DNA of 64,000 bases from contig CAJUNQ010000010.1 of assembly GCA_910587835.1 (NCBI GenBank), forward strand, positions 42,141-106,140, written 5' to 3'. This DNA comes from an uncultured Oscillospiraceae bacterium. Its GTDB lineage: Bacteria; Bacillota; Clostridia; Oscillospirales; Acutalibacteraceae. Numbering within the stretch: position 1 is the first letter of the stretch; every line of letters begins with the position of its first letter. A program made the position numbers and the translations under genes. The notes beneath the pieces are model-generated. The model was not told the DNA's origin. It saw only the letters and a program-made list of their open reading frames with translations, and searched no databases. Positions 26,500 through 35,032 of this stretch are shown piece by piece.

Positions 26500-26532
26500 G
26501 GACAAAAGAGAGCAAACGAAAGGAGCAAGCAA

Positions 26533-28224
26533 ATGAAATTTTCTGAAATGACCTACACCCGCCCGGACGTGAACGCCCTGCTGGCCCAGCTGGAGGCCCT
26601 CACCGCCCGGGTGAGGGAGGCGGACTCCGCCGCCGGGCAGCTGGCCGCCTACAAGGAGCGGGACGCCCTGATGTCCCACTTCAACACCCTGTCCTCCCTG
26701 TGCTCCATCCGCAACACAGTGGACACCCGGGACAAATTCTATGAGGAGGAGCAGGCCTGGCTGGACGAGCAGTACCCCCTGGTGTCAGAAAAGAACCAGG
26801 ACTTTGGCCGGGCACTGTATGAGTCGAAATTCCGGCCCCAGCTGGAGGAGGCTCTGGGCTCCCTGATTTTTCTCAATATCGAGCTGGAGCTGAAGTCCTT
26901 CTCTCCGGAGATCATCCCCCTGATGCAGGAGGAGAACCGGCTGTGCACCGAGTATCAAAAGCTCTACGCCAGCGCCCGCATTCCGTTTATGGGCAAAACC
27001 GTCACCATTGCCCAGCTGGGCCCCTATAAGCAGGACACGGACCGGGCCGTGCGCAAGGCCGCTGTGGAAGCTGAGGGCAGCTTCTTTGACCAGCACCAGG
27101 AGGAGTTTGACCAGCTTTACGACAAGCTGGTGAAAAACCGCACCGAGCAGGCGAAAAAGCTGGGCTTTGAGAACTACGTCCCCCTAGGCTTTCTGCGCAT
27201 GGGCCGCAACTGCTACAGCCCCCAGGACCTGGACGGCTTCCGCCAGCAGGTGGTGCGGGACCTGGTGCCCCTGACCGTGAAGGTGAAAGAGCGCCAGGCC
27301 AAGCGGCTGGGCATTGACAGCTTCAAGTTCTATGACAACCCGCTGATGTTTAAGGACGGCTCTGCCAAGCCTCAGGGCGCCCCGGAGGAGATTATGGCTG
27401 CGGGCCGGAAAATGTACCATGAGCTCTCAGAGGAGACCGGGGCCTTTATTGACCTGATGATGGACAACGAGCTGTTCGACGTGCTGGCCAAAGAGGGCAA
27501 GGCCCCTGGCGGCTACTGCACCAGCCTGCCGGACTACAAGTACCCCTTTATTTTCTCCAACTTCAACGGCACCAGCGGCGATGTGGACGTGCTGACCCAC
27601 GAGGCGGGTCATGCCTTTGCCAATTACATTGCCGACCGGAGCATTGAGATTGCCGACAGCCGCTGGCCCACTATGGAGGGCTGCGAGACCCACTCCATGA
27701 GCATGGAGTTTCTGACAGTGCCCTGGCACCACCTGTTCTTTGGCCCCATGACAGACAAATACGAGCTCTCCCACGCAGAGGACGCCTTGAGCTTTATCCC
27801 TTACGGCTGTCTGGTAGACCACTTCCAGAACGAGATGTACAGCCGCCCGGAGCTGACCCCGGCCCAGCGGAATGAGGTCTGGGCAGAGCTTGAGCGGCTC
27901 TACCGCCCTTACCTGGACATGGAGGGCCTGCCCTTCTACGGCCGGGGCGCAGGGTGGCAGCGGCAGATGCACATCTATCAGAGCCCCTTCTACTACATCG
28001 ACTACTGCCTGGCCCAGGTGATGAGCCTGCAGTTCTTTGCCCTCTCTTTGGAGGACCGGGAAAAGGCCTGGGAGAAGTACATGGCCTTTGTGCGCCTGGG
28101 CGGGACAAAGACCTTTATTGACCTGGCCCACGCAGTGGGGCTGCGCTCGCCCATTGACCAGGGCTGTGTCAAGGATGTGTGCACCGCTGCCTTTGACTGG
28201 ACAGAGAAGCATTTGACCGAGTAA
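26533..28224 (+). CDS. pepF: M3 family oligoendopeptidase (PepF-like)
   Basis: 563 residues, a zinc oligopeptidase of the M3 family. The active site is LTHEAGHAFANY near residues 354-365 (HExxH with the two zinc His and the catalytic Glu); the third ligand Glu falls in the MEGCETHSMSMEF segment about 25-30 residues later. No signal peptide, so it acts on cytoplasmic peptides. ATG at 26533 has GGAG 7 nt upstream and matches the typical PepF start; the frame is open further upstream but only across the promoter. Monocistronic. Confidence 0.94.
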   Translation: MKFSEMTYTRPDVNALLAQLEALTARVREADSAAGQLAAYKERDALMSHFNTLSSLCSIRNTVDTRDKFYEEEQAWLDEQYPLVSEKNQDFGRALYESKFRPQLEEALGSLIFLNIELELKSFSPEIIPLMQEENRLCTEYQKLYASARIPFMGKTVTIAQLGPYKQDTDRAVRKAAVEAEGSFFDQHQEEFDQLYDKLVKNRTEQAKKLGFENYVPLGFLRMGRNCYSPQDLDGFRQQVVRDLVPLTVKVKERQAKRLGIDSFKFYDNPLMFKDGSAKPQGAPEEIMAAGRKMYHELSEETGAFIDLMMDNELFDVLAKEGKAPGGYCTSLPDYKYPFIFSNFNGTSGDVDVLTHEAGHAFANYIADRSIEIADSRWPTMEGCETHSMSMEFLTVPWHHLFFGPMTDKYELSHAEDALSFIPYGCLVDHFQNEMYSRPELTPAQRNEVWAELERLYRPYLDMEGLPFYGRGAGWQRQMHIYQSPFYYIDYCLAQVMSLQFFALSLEDREKAWEKYMAFVRLGGTKTFIDLAHAVGLRSPIDQGCVKDVCTAAFDWTEKHLTE

Positions 28225-28319
28225 GCCCGCGCCCAAAAGCCGCCTGCATTGTGCGAAAGCCAGAATAAGACCCGATTCTCCCTGATCCTGGCCTTGCCCT
28301 TCCCCTCCGGCAAAAAAGC

Positions 28320-28348
28320 TATACATTTTGCAAGAAGTGTAGTATAAT
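28320..28348 (+). promoter_or_regulatory. Promoter of the small hydrophobic peptide gene
   Basis: TATACA (28320-28325), 17 bp, TATAAT (28343-28348). The -10 is perfect, the -35 moderate. Confidence 0.65.
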
Positions 28349-28395
28349 AGCCTTGCTTGCCTGAACCCTTCGACAGCAGAAGGGAGGTGAAGGTC

Positions 28396-28491
28396 TTGGA
28401 TATCGTTATTAACTTTATTTTGTCCGTTGCGGCAAGTGTAGTCGCATTCTACATCTGCAAATGGCTTGACGGACATAGCCAAGGCAAGTAA
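28396..28491 (+). CDS. Predicted Fst-like type I toxin peptide
   Basis: A 31-residue peptide starting with TTG at 28396; GGGAGG lies 8 nt upstream. Residues 2-21 (DIVINFILSVAASVVAFYIC) form one membrane helix, followed by KWLDGHSQGK, a charged tail with the WLD pattern seen in Fst/Ldr-type toxins. Those peptides insert in the membrane and arrest growth. Supporting context: its own promoter, a bidirectional terminator right after the stop, a convergent promoter on the other strand, and an exact 13-bp repeat of its ribosome site and start codon in the antisense gene. Family assignment is by architecture; sequence similarity to Fst is limited. Confidence 0.72.
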   Translation: MDIVINFILSVAASVVAFYICKWLDGHSQGK

Positions 28492-28494
28492 GCC

Positions 28495-28565
28495 AAAAAG
28501 AATCCCCGGAGACAGCACTCTCCGGGGATTCGCTTTTGTGAAGGTCTTGGTCGTTTTTAACTTCT
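28495..28565 (-). ncRNA. Predicted antisense antitoxin RNA, about 70 nt
   Basis: A minus-strand promoter at 28572-28600 would start a transcript near 28565 that ends at the shared terminator. It passes through the complement of GTGAAGGTCTTGG (28538-28550). The same 13 bp occur at 28387-28399, covering part of the ribosome site and the TTG start of the toxin. The RNA can thus pair with the toxin mRNA at its start codon and at the terminator, the two contact sites of par RNA II. Ends are estimated. Confidence 0.65.
28501..28537. terminator. Shared bidirectional terminator of the toxin and antisense RNA
   Basis: AATCCCCGGAGA and TCTCCGGGGATT pair perfectly around a 6-nt loop. Rightward it is followed by CGCTTTT; leftward by CTTTTTGG. 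Both convergent transcripts end here, as in par loci. Confidence 0.88.
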
Positions 28566-28571
28566 GTCTAT

Positions 28572-28600
28572 ATTATAGCACCGGCCCTGAGAAAAAGCAA
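28572..28600 (-). promoter_or_regulatory. Promoter of the antisense RNA
   Basis: Minus strand TTGCTT (28600-28595), 17 bp, TATAAT (28577-28572), pointing into the toxin gene. Confidence 0.72.
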
Positions 28601-28619
28601 GCAAAATCTTGGGCCTGCC

Positions 28620-28705
28620 TCTAGAGCCTGTTTTAAAACTCCGAAACGCCGTCTATTTTGCCCCAAAACGGTGCTTTCTGCGTCAAAAATCCGTCATTTC
28701 CTCTA
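28620..28705 (-). mobile_element. Truncated copy of the 160-bp inverted-repeat element
   Basis: Read on the minus strand, the segment TTTTTGACGC...AAAGCACCGTTT followed by TTCGGAGTTTTAAAACAGG and CTCTA matches the right half of the elements at 34866-35032 and 41407-41568. The left half is missing. It lies between the antisense promoter and the GH25 gene. Confidence 0.7.
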
Positions 28706-28736
28706 TTTTCAAGCAAGCCCTATAAGGGTATAGGCG

Positions 28737-29639
28737 CTATTGGTAGGGCTCAAAGCACAGGTCCAGGTCCACGGTCACATCAATGCCGGGGACGCTGCCT
28801 GTCTCGCTGTACTGCCAGGTGCGGAACCCATAGCACACAGAGGGCAGGGGGTTATACTCCGCATACCAGAAGTCGAAGTCCTTCAGCGCCTCCAGGTCGT
28901 AGAAGTTATAGGCCTGGTGCTTGTTAAAGTACACACAGGGAGTATACCCCCCTTCCTGAATCCGCCGGCAGAAGGCAATGGCGCATTTGGTCACAGTGCC
29001 ACCAGGACAGTCCAGAGCCCGCAGGCTGTCTGCGGGAAGCTCCTCGCTGGGCACTGGGTCCTCCCAGTCAAACACCACCGGGTAGGTCAGCCGGGCGCCG
29101 TCCAGCTTTTCCAGCACATAGTCCGCCTCAGCCTCCGCCTCGGCCTCGGTCACTGCCTGAGAGAAGAAATACACCCCCCGCTGAACGCCAGCGTTCTCGG
29201 TGCCTGTCATGTTCTGCTGAAATTTGCTGTCGTCCTGAAGAATGCCCTGGGTCATGCCCCGGTAGCCCAGCCGGATGATGGCAAACTCCACCCCAGCCGC
29301 CTTGACCGCGTACCAGTCGATATCTCCCTGGAACTCTGAGACGTCAATGCCCACAGCAGCCCCCTCATACCGGCGGAAGCCGTCCTCGCCGTTAGAAAAG
29401 CCCTGGTGGTCGTAGGTGTTTGCAGGAACGTCAAAATCCGGCACAATCAGCTGGCCGTTGTAAATATCCTCCACCAGCTTCATTCCCTCGGGGATCACCG
29501 GCCCGGAGCTCTGGGGCTCCTCAGGGGTCTTGTCCCGGGTGAAAAACACAATAAGCAGGGTGACAAGCACCACCATCAGGGCGGCTGCGGCGCAAATGAG
29601 GGAGAGCCGCCTGAACTGCTGTCTGTCAAAATTTTTCAT
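28737..29639 (-). CDS. GH25 (lysozyme-type) membrane-anchored protein, probably active
   Basis: 300 residues. One N-terminal membrane helix (about 14-34) and no lipobox, then a GH25 domain outside the cell. Catalytic positions are intact: the Asp in GIDVSEFQGDIDW (near residue 98) and the DxE pair in VFDWEDP (near 190). GVYFFSQAVTEAEAEAEADY is a family hallmark. The enzyme should cleave the MurNAc-GlcNAc bond of peptidoglycan. It is 17 bp downstream of a paralogue that lacks the catalytic acids. Ribosome site AGGAGG, 4 nt before ATG. Confidence 0.88.
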   Translation of the reverse strand: MKNFDRQQFRRLSLICAAAALMVVLVTLLIVFFTRDKTPEEPQSSGPVIPEGMKLVEDIYNGQLIVPDFDVPANTYDHQGFSNGEDGFRRYEGAAVGIDVSEFQGDIDWYAVKAAGVEFAIIRLGYRGMTQGILQDDSKFQQNMTGTENAGVQRGVYFFSQAVTEAEAEAEADYVLEKLDGARLTYPVVFDWEDPVPSEELPADSLRALDCPGGTVTKCAIAFCRRIQEGGYTPCVYFNKHQAYNFYDLEALKDFDFWYAEYNPLPSVCYGFRTWQYSETGSVPGIDVTVDLDLCFEPYQ

Positions 29640-29656
29640 GCTGCCTCCTTATGCCG

Positions 29657-30538
29657 TCAATACTTTTTCAGACTGATGCTGATTGGAACCTTGACCGAGA
29701 TGCCGGGCACGTTCCCCTCCTTGGTGTACTGCCATATTTTAAAGTCGTAGTAAAAGCTGGGTATGGGCACAAACTCCGCATACCACAGGTCGTAGGCAGA
29801 CAGACGGGACAGGTCCAGGCGCTTGTAGGCCATGTTTTTGTCCGCATAATAGCAGGGGTCATATCCCGCGGTCTTCACCATACCGCAGAAGGTCTCAATA
29901 AAGCCGGTAACCTGGTCCCCGTTGCAACGCACGGTGCGGGAGTTTTCGTCCTGGGTGCCGTCGTCCTTCAGGTCAAACTCCCAGTAAAAGGCAATGGGGT
30001 AGGTGACGGAGCGGCCGTGGAGCTGGTCCAGCACAAACTTGGCCTCCGCCTCCGCCTCTGCCTCGGTAACCGCCTTAGAGTAGAAATAGACCCCTACAGG
30101 CAGACCGGCCTCCGCCGCGCCGTCCATGTTTTTGGCAAACTGGGGGTCGGGAATAATCCGGCCCTTCACGGTCTCCCGGTGGCCCACCCGAATCATGGCG
30201 AAATCCACATCGCCGCTGTTTTTCACCTGCTGCCAGTCAATGTCGCCGGACTTGGCGTTGACATTGATGCCCACCTGGGACTCGCCGCCTATGTACTCCA
30301 CCACGCCCTCCTCTGTCACAAAGTCGGCAGGGTCATAGCTGTTAATGGGAATGCCGAAGTAGGGGATGGTGGTGTTGCCCTCATACAGGTCGTTTACCTC
30401 GGCAGAAGAGCCCGAGTGGCTGATCATCTCCACCAGGCTGGTGCGGGGCCCCTGGGCCAGGGTCATGGCCGATATGGCAACAATGACTGCCACCAAAAGC
30501 ACGGTTGCGGCAATAAACATGGGTTTGCCCATTTTCAT
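29657..30538 (-). CDS. GH25-like paralogue lacking catalytic Asp residues
   Basis: 293 residues, same architecture as its downstream neighbour: N-terminal membrane helix (about 6-28), then a GH25 fold with GVYFYSKAVTEAEAEAEAKF. The N-terminal catalytic Asp is replaced (GINVNAKSGDIDW, near 90) and the DxE motif reads FYWEF (near 184), so Asp is Tyr while Glu remains. It is likely a non-catalytic peptidoglycan-binding or regulatory partner. First gene of a two-gene operon. Confidence 0.82.
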   Translation of the reverse strand: MKMGKPMFIAATVLLVAVIVAISAMTLAQGPRTSLVEMISHSGSSAEVNDLYEGNTTIPYFGIPINSYDPADFVTEEGVVEYIGGESQVGINVNAKSGDIDWQQVKNSGDVDFAMIRVGHRETVKGRIIPDPQFAKNMDGAAEAGLPVGVYFYSKAVTEAEAEAEAKFVLDQLHGRSVTYPIAFYWEFDLKDDGTQDENSRTVRCNGDQVTGFIETFCGMVKTAGYDPCYYADKNMAYKRLDLSRLSAYDLWYAEFVPIPSFYYDFKIWQYTKEGNVPGISVKVPISISLKKY

Positions 30539-30582
30539 GGCAGTATCCTCTCTTTTCTTTTGAATATAGGGACTTATTCTAT

Positions 30583-30611
30583 ATTATACATGAAAACCAT
30601 CGAAAAGGCAA
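30583..30611 (-). promoter_or_regulatory. Promoter of the GH25 pair
   Basis: Minus strand TTGCCT (30611-30606), 17 bp, TATAAT (30588-30583). Confidence 0.72.
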
Positions 30612-30653
30612 GCTGCCTGGCAGATTCCCCGAAATTTCCACTGTTTTTCCGTC

Positions 30654-30682
30654 TTGCCCTCAGAGGAAAAGTCTGATAGAAT
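30654..30682 (+). promoter_or_regulatory. Promoter of the GNAT-MarR gene
   Basis: TTGCCC (30654-30659), 17 bp, TAGAAT (30677-30682). It is back-to-back with the GH25 promoter, with the two -35 boxes about 43 bp apart. Confidence 0.6.
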
Positions 30683-30741
30683 AATAAGAAAAGCATAGAA
30701 ACGCCTTCTGCCGGTAGGAAGGAATGGAAAGGATCAAGGCC

Positions 30742-31785
30742 ATGACTCTGCGTTCTCTCAGCATTGACGATACAAAAGCCATGTACCAGCCCTGCTTTGC
30801 CCGGGACTTTCCCCCGGACGAACTGATGCCCTGGGCCTGGATGAAAAGGCTGATTAAAAGCAACAGGCAAGAGGCCGTTGGTTTTTATGACGGAGAAGCT
30901 CTTGCCGCCTATGCGGTGTTCATCACAGAGCAGGGCGTTCCTGCCGCCCTGCTGAACTATTTCGCCGTAGAGCCGGACCGCCGGGGCCAGGGCACAGGCA
31001 GCGAATGCCTGGGGCTGCTGCGTCAGGCTCTTGCTGCGGCCGGGGCCTCGCTGCTGTTTGAGGTGGAGAGCCCCGAGTGCGCGGCCACCCCGGAGGACCG
31101 GACCCTCCGCCAGCGGCGGGTAAGCTTTTACCGGCGCTGCGGCGCAGTGGACACAGGCGTGGACTCGGTGCTGTTTGGGGTGGACTACCACATTATGCTG
31201 CTGCCCCCTTCCGAAGAGGCTGCGCCGGTTGTGGACAGCGAGAGGATTGCCGCTGCCCTGGAAAAGCTATACCGCAGCGCTATACCCCAAGGGCCTGAGG
31301 CAGAGTTCACCTTTGAGCAGGTCTGCCAGGTCCGCCTGCGGCCAGAGAGCCAGGAGCCCGGGCGGTTCAGCCGGGAGCTGGGCCGGGCGTTGACCTTTTT
31401 GTTCCGGGGGCGGAAGAAGTTTATGGGCGAGAGCCTGAAGGAGTATGATTTCACTGGGGCCATGCACATGATTCTGCTGCATGTGGACCGCCACCCAGGG
31501 GCCAGCCAGGACAGCATTGCCAACCACATGTATCTGGACAAGTGCACGGTGGCCCGCCGGACCAAAAGGCTGGAGGAGCTGGGTTGTCTGTACCGGGAGA
31601 CAGACCCCCTGGACCGGCGGCAGAACAAGCTCTATCTAACGGAAAAGGGCAGGGAGCTGGCCCCGGTGATTCGGGACTATCTGGCCCAATGGGGCAACCA
31701 GACCGCCGCCAGCCTGACCCCGGAGGAAAAACAGGAGCTGCTCCGCCTGCTGGCCAAAATGACCAGCGGGGGCACAGGGGCATAA
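30742..31785 (+). CDS. GNAT acetyltransferase fused to a MarR-type HTH
   Basis: 347 residues with two domains. Residues 1-160 form a GNAT domain with the acetyl-CoA loop RRGQGTGSECLGLL (near 83) and a FYRRCGAV beta-bulge segment. Residues about 210-345 form a MarR winged helix with SQDSIANHMYLDKCTVARRT and TDPLDRRQNKLYLTEKG. The known bifunctional type has MarR first and GNAT second, so the order here is reversed. ATG at 30742 has AAAGGA 8 nt upstream; ATG at 30724 directly abuts GAAGGA and is less likely. Function probably substrate-linked gene control; targets unknown. Confidence 0.85.
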   Translation: MTLRSLSIDDTKAMYQPCFARDFPPDELMPWAWMKRLIKSNRQEAVGFYDGEALAAYAVFITEQGVPAALLNYFAVEPDRRGQGTGSECLGLLRQALAAAGASLLFEVESPECAATPEDRTLRQRRVSFYRRCGAVDTGVDSVLFGVDYHIMLLPPSEEAAPVVDSERIAAALEKLYRSAIPQGPEAEFTFEQVCQVRLRPESQEPGRFSRELGRALTFLFRGRKKFMGESLKEYDFTGAMHMILLHVDRHPGASQDSIANHMYLDKCTVARRTKRLEELGCLYRETDPLDRRQNKLYLTEKGRELAPVIRDYLAQWGNQTAASLTPEEKQELLRLLAKMTSGGTGA

Positions 31786-31978
31786 GCGGTTTGACAATAA
31801 GCGCTTGTGCTGACCAGCTTTGTGCCAGGATGATCGAGTAAAATTTTGTTGGCGGCAAGGCGCAAAAGCGTGGGCGGACTGGCGGCTGGCAGGCTTTTGG
31901 AACGCAGTCAGCGGTAAAAATTGACCGGTAAGACCGGCGCATCCCATTGGTACAGGTCCTAACAGGGCGAATACAGAG

Positions 31979-32036
31979 CGAAAGCCTCCCCTTTCCCATC
32001 CCCAGGCCATGACCTGAGGAGCAGAAGGGGAGGCTT
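31979..32036. terminator. Bidirectional terminator between GNAT-MarR and transglutaminase genes
   Basis: AAAGCCTCCCCTT pairs with AAGGGGAGGCTTT across a loop of about 30 nt and is followed by TTTTTC rightward. The 325-bp gap (31786-32110) between the two convergent genes holds nothing else I recognise. Confidence 0.7.
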
Positions 32037-32110
32037 TTTCTCTGCATTTACCGGCAGCAGACAGGGCGCCCGCCGCCTTGCTCCGCAAACCCTCTGGGGT
32101 GTGTCGCCGG

Positions 32111-34828
32111 TTAAATCAGCCCCGCGGCCCAGCAGCGCAGCTTGTGCCAGCGGGAGAGCCGCATTCTCAGCTTCTTTTGCAGGGGCGCAATATACGCTGT
32201 CAGCTCCCGCAGCTCCTCCGGCTCCAGCATTCCCCGGCCAAACCGGGCCTTTTCCGCCAGCTCCTTCCAGCGCGGGGGCGGCTCCTCCCGCAGGCCGCAC
32301 AGGGCCTCCCATTGATAAAGCTCCAGCAAAAGGGCATAGGCGCTCAGCGCGGCCTGGTTCCGGTCCGGCCGGGCAAGGGCTTTGGCCCGGCTTCTGCGGC
32401 GCAGGCTCCGGCTGAGCAGCAGCCCCGCCGCAGCTAGCAGCAGCCCACAGCAGCCCAGCACCAGCCAGCCGGCCTCCTTCTGTCCTCCCGGGCCTCCGGC
32501 GGCAGGCCCGCTCAGGTCCGGGGCGGGGCTAGCCCCCTGCTGGGGCTCTGGGGTAGAGAGGCCCAGCTCGTCCTCCCGCAAGGGACGGCGGTCTCTGGGG
32601 GGCAGGGTGGCGGCAGGCTCCTGGCTGGGTATTTGAATGGCCTCTCCCTCTGAGCCCCCCGGGAGAGCGGCATTATAGTACACCGATGGATTGTCGGTAG
32701 AGGCAGGGGTCACCTCCACCGGCACCCAGCCGGTCCCGCCGCAGTAGACCTCTACCCAGGCATGGGCATTGTAGTCAGGCACGTCTACCCAGCCGCTTTG
32801 GGTGCAGGGCACCGCATAGCCCTCGGCATACCGGGCCGGGTAGCCTGCCGAGCGCAGCAGCAGCACAGCCGCGCTGGCAAAGTGCACGCAATACCCCTCC
32901 TGGGACTGGTCCAGAAAAAAGCCCACAAAGTCCTCCCCGGGCTGGGGCGCAGGGGGCGACAGGGTGTAGGTGTAATATTGGCGGAACACCTGGGCAATAC
33001 GGTAGGCGAAAAGCACCGGGCCGTCCCGAAAGTCAAAGCGTTCCTCCCTGGTGTAGGGGTTCAGGTCCAGGGCTTGGCGGTAGCTGACAAGGTACTCCCG
33101 CAGGCTCTCAGGCACCTGGGTGTAGTAGCGGTAGACAAAGTCGTGATAGGCCTCCATCTGGTCCAGAAAGTCCGGGTCCTTCAGGTCCAGCTGGTCCTGA
33201 AGCGCCTCCGGGGCCTTCCACAGGTCCTCGGTCCAGCCCTCCCCTCCGGCCTGAAACTGAGCGTCCAGGCTGCTCCGCAGGACCTGCCACTGCCGGGGGT
33301 CCTCCACGCCCAAGGAGCCCGTCCAGGCGTTGTTTCCGTCCAGCAGCTGGTCATACTCGTCATACTGGCTCCGCTCATGGCCCTGGTCGGCCCGGCCCAT
33401 CTGGACGGCGGAGGAGCCCAGAAGGCACTCGGCCACCCGGGAAAAATAATGGGTCCCTGTGGGAGCGCCGCAGCTTTTCAGGGTATATTCCCGTGTACCG
33501 GCCAAAAAGTCCGTTGACTTTACAAAGCCGTCGTCCACAAATTCCAGACCCTGCCGGGCCAGCTGAGCCTCTCCGTCCGCCAGGCCGCAGGGGGTGAACA
33601 CGCACCGGGGATTGGCCCCCAGGTTCTGCACAGACAGCAGGTAAGCGACCGGCGCGTCTACCCCGTCCAGGTACATCTGCTCCCGGTACAGGGCAGTCTG
33701 GTTCTGTGCCTGTAGGGCCAGCTGCTCCTGCTCTTGCCGGGCCTCGCCCTTTAGACGCTCCCAGCTGCTGCCGGTGTACACGCTGCCCACAAAGCTTTTC
33801 AAATACTCCTTCGGGTGCCGCCGCAGGTGTTCCCCCACATCGTAGTTGTAGGGGTACTGGGCGGCGTCATCGATCCCCTGCCAGTCAAACTTGACCCGCA
33901 GCACGGTTTCGCCGGTGTAGGCCCGGCTGCCCAGGGTATTCAGCTGCACCTGGCGGTTGCTGCTGCCCTGGCCTCCCCGCATATAAGACCGGGAGCCAAG
34001 CCCCTCCTCCACCAGACTGCGCAGGCTGTCCACCAGCTGGGGGCGGGCATAGCTCTCAGGGGGAGAGAGCAGGTAGACCCCTGCCATGCCGGCCAGCAGC
34101 AAGGGCAAAAGCAGCAGGGTGCCCGGCTTTGCCGCAGCCGCGCCAGAGGCCCGGTAGCGCTCCCGCCGGCCCAGCAGGCCCTGTCGCCCCCCCAGCACAG
34201 AGGTCACCAGCAGCAGGGCGCACCAGAACAGCAGCAGCGCCCCAAAGGCCCAGTCCGCGGGCAGAATGGAAAAGCTGAGGGGGAACACCAGCAGCATGCC
34301 GCTGAGACAGAAAGCCCCCAAGGTGCTGCCCCGGCGGGCCAGCAGGCGGCTCATGCACCAGAAGAAGGGGTAGAACAGCAGACTGAAAAAGACCGTACAC
34401 TCGGCCTCCGGGTGGGGGCGGGGGACGCCGGGGGCATAGCGGAGGGCCAGGGTGGGCAGGTTATAGTTCAGCTTGTCACTGTACTGGTCCAGCATGGCGT
34501 TAAGGCTGCGCTGGGCCCCGTGAAGAAACTGGTCGAAGAAAAACACGCTCAACGCCAGCCACACCGCCCAGCCTGCCAGCGACGCCGACCACCACCGCCT
34601 GCGGGGGTCCACCTGCCGCCAGACAGTAAAGCCGCAGCACAGCAGCCCGGCGGCAGTTAAGGCGGCGGGGCTTACCGGCAGGGCAAAGGCGCTGATAAAG
34701 CAGCCCCAGGCCCCCAGCCCGCCCAGGGCAGAGAGCACAACGTAAAAGACCCACCGGCGGGCCGGGGAGCTTTCTGTAAGCAGCAGCCGGGGGTGGTCCA
34801 GCTGCATGGTCTGTGAGGGCTTCGCCAT
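32111..34828 (-). CDS. Transglutaminase-like membrane protein
   Basis: 905 residues. About six N-terminal membrane helices (to residue 220), a large extracellular part, a transglutaminase core with the Cys in GYCVHFASAAVLLLRS (near 646) and His in YNAHAWVEVY (near 688), then one more membrane helix (near 785-808) and a cytoplasmic tail. Substrates are unknown. It belongs to the widespread MoxR-DUF58-transglutaminase gene set. The ribosome site is AGGAGG, 7 nt before ATG. A 167-bp inverted-repeat element now separates it from DUF58, which may weaken co-transcription. Confidence 0.9.
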   Translation of the reverse strand: MAKPSQTMQLDHPRLLLTESSPARRWVFYVVLSALGGLGAWGCFISAFALPVSPAALTAAGLLCCGFTVWRQVDPRRRWWSASLAGWAVWLALSVFFFDQFLHGAQRSLNAMLDQYSDKLNYNLPTLALRYAPGVPRPHPEAECTVFFSLLFYPFFWCMSRLLARRGSTLGAFCLSGMLLVFPLSFSILPADWAFGALLLFWCALLLVTSVLGGRQGLLGRRERYRASGAAAAKPGTLLLLPLLLAGMAGVYLLSPPESYARPQLVDSLRSLVEEGLGSRSYMRGGQGSSNRQVQLNTLGSRAYTGETVLRVKFDWQGIDDAAQYPYNYDVGEHLRRHPKEYLKSFVGSVYTGSSWERLKGEARQEQEQLALQAQNQTALYREQMYLDGVDAPVAYLLSVQNLGANPRCVFTPCGLADGEAQLARQGLEFVDDGFVKSTDFLAGTREYTLKSCGAPTGTHYFSRVAECLLGSSAVQMGRADQGHERSQYDEYDQLLDGNNAWTGSLGVEDPRQWQVLRSSLDAQFQAGGEGWTEDLWKAPEALQDQLDLKDPDFLDQMEAYHDFVYRYYTQVPESLREYLVSYRQALDLNPYTREERFDFRDGPVLFAYRIAQVFRQYYTYTLSPPAPQPGEDFVGFFLDQSQEGYCVHFASAAVLLLRSAGYPARYAEGYAVPCTQSGWVDVPDYNAHAWVEVYCGGTGWVPVEVTPASTDNPSVYYNAALPGGSEGEAIQIPSQEPAATLPPRDRRPLREDELGLSTPEPQQGASPAPDLSGPAAGGPGGQKEAGWLVLGCCGLLLAAAGLLLSRSLRRRSRAKALARPDRNQAALSAYALLLELYQWEALCGLREEPPPRWKELAEKARFGRGMLEPEELRELTAYIAPLQKKLRMRLSRWHKLRCWAAGLI

Positions 34829-34865
34829 CGGCAGGCCTCCTTTCCTTGGTCGCCGCGCCTGGGCC

Positions 34866-35032
34866 TTAGAGTCTGTTTTAAAACCGGCGAAATGCTGGAT
34901 ATTTGGCCAGAAATGAGTGGTTTCAAGGAAAAAACCGCAAGAAATGCTTCCGCCTTTCGAGGATTTTTGACGCCGGAAACACCATTTCTGGGCATAACAG
35001 ACAGTGTTTCGGAGTTTTCAAACAGACTCTAA
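34866..35032 (+). mobile_element. 160-bp inverted-repeat element, complete copy A
   Basis: Bounded by TTAGAGTCTGTTTTAAAAC on the left and GTTTTCAAACAGACTCTAA on the right, which are near-perfect inverted repeats. The interior is shared with 41407-41568 (for example AAATGCTGGAT, TTTGGCC and TTTTTGACGCC). It encodes no protein, so it is MITE-like. It sits inside the DUF58-transglutaminase operon and supplies the DUF58 stop codon. Confidence 0.82.
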
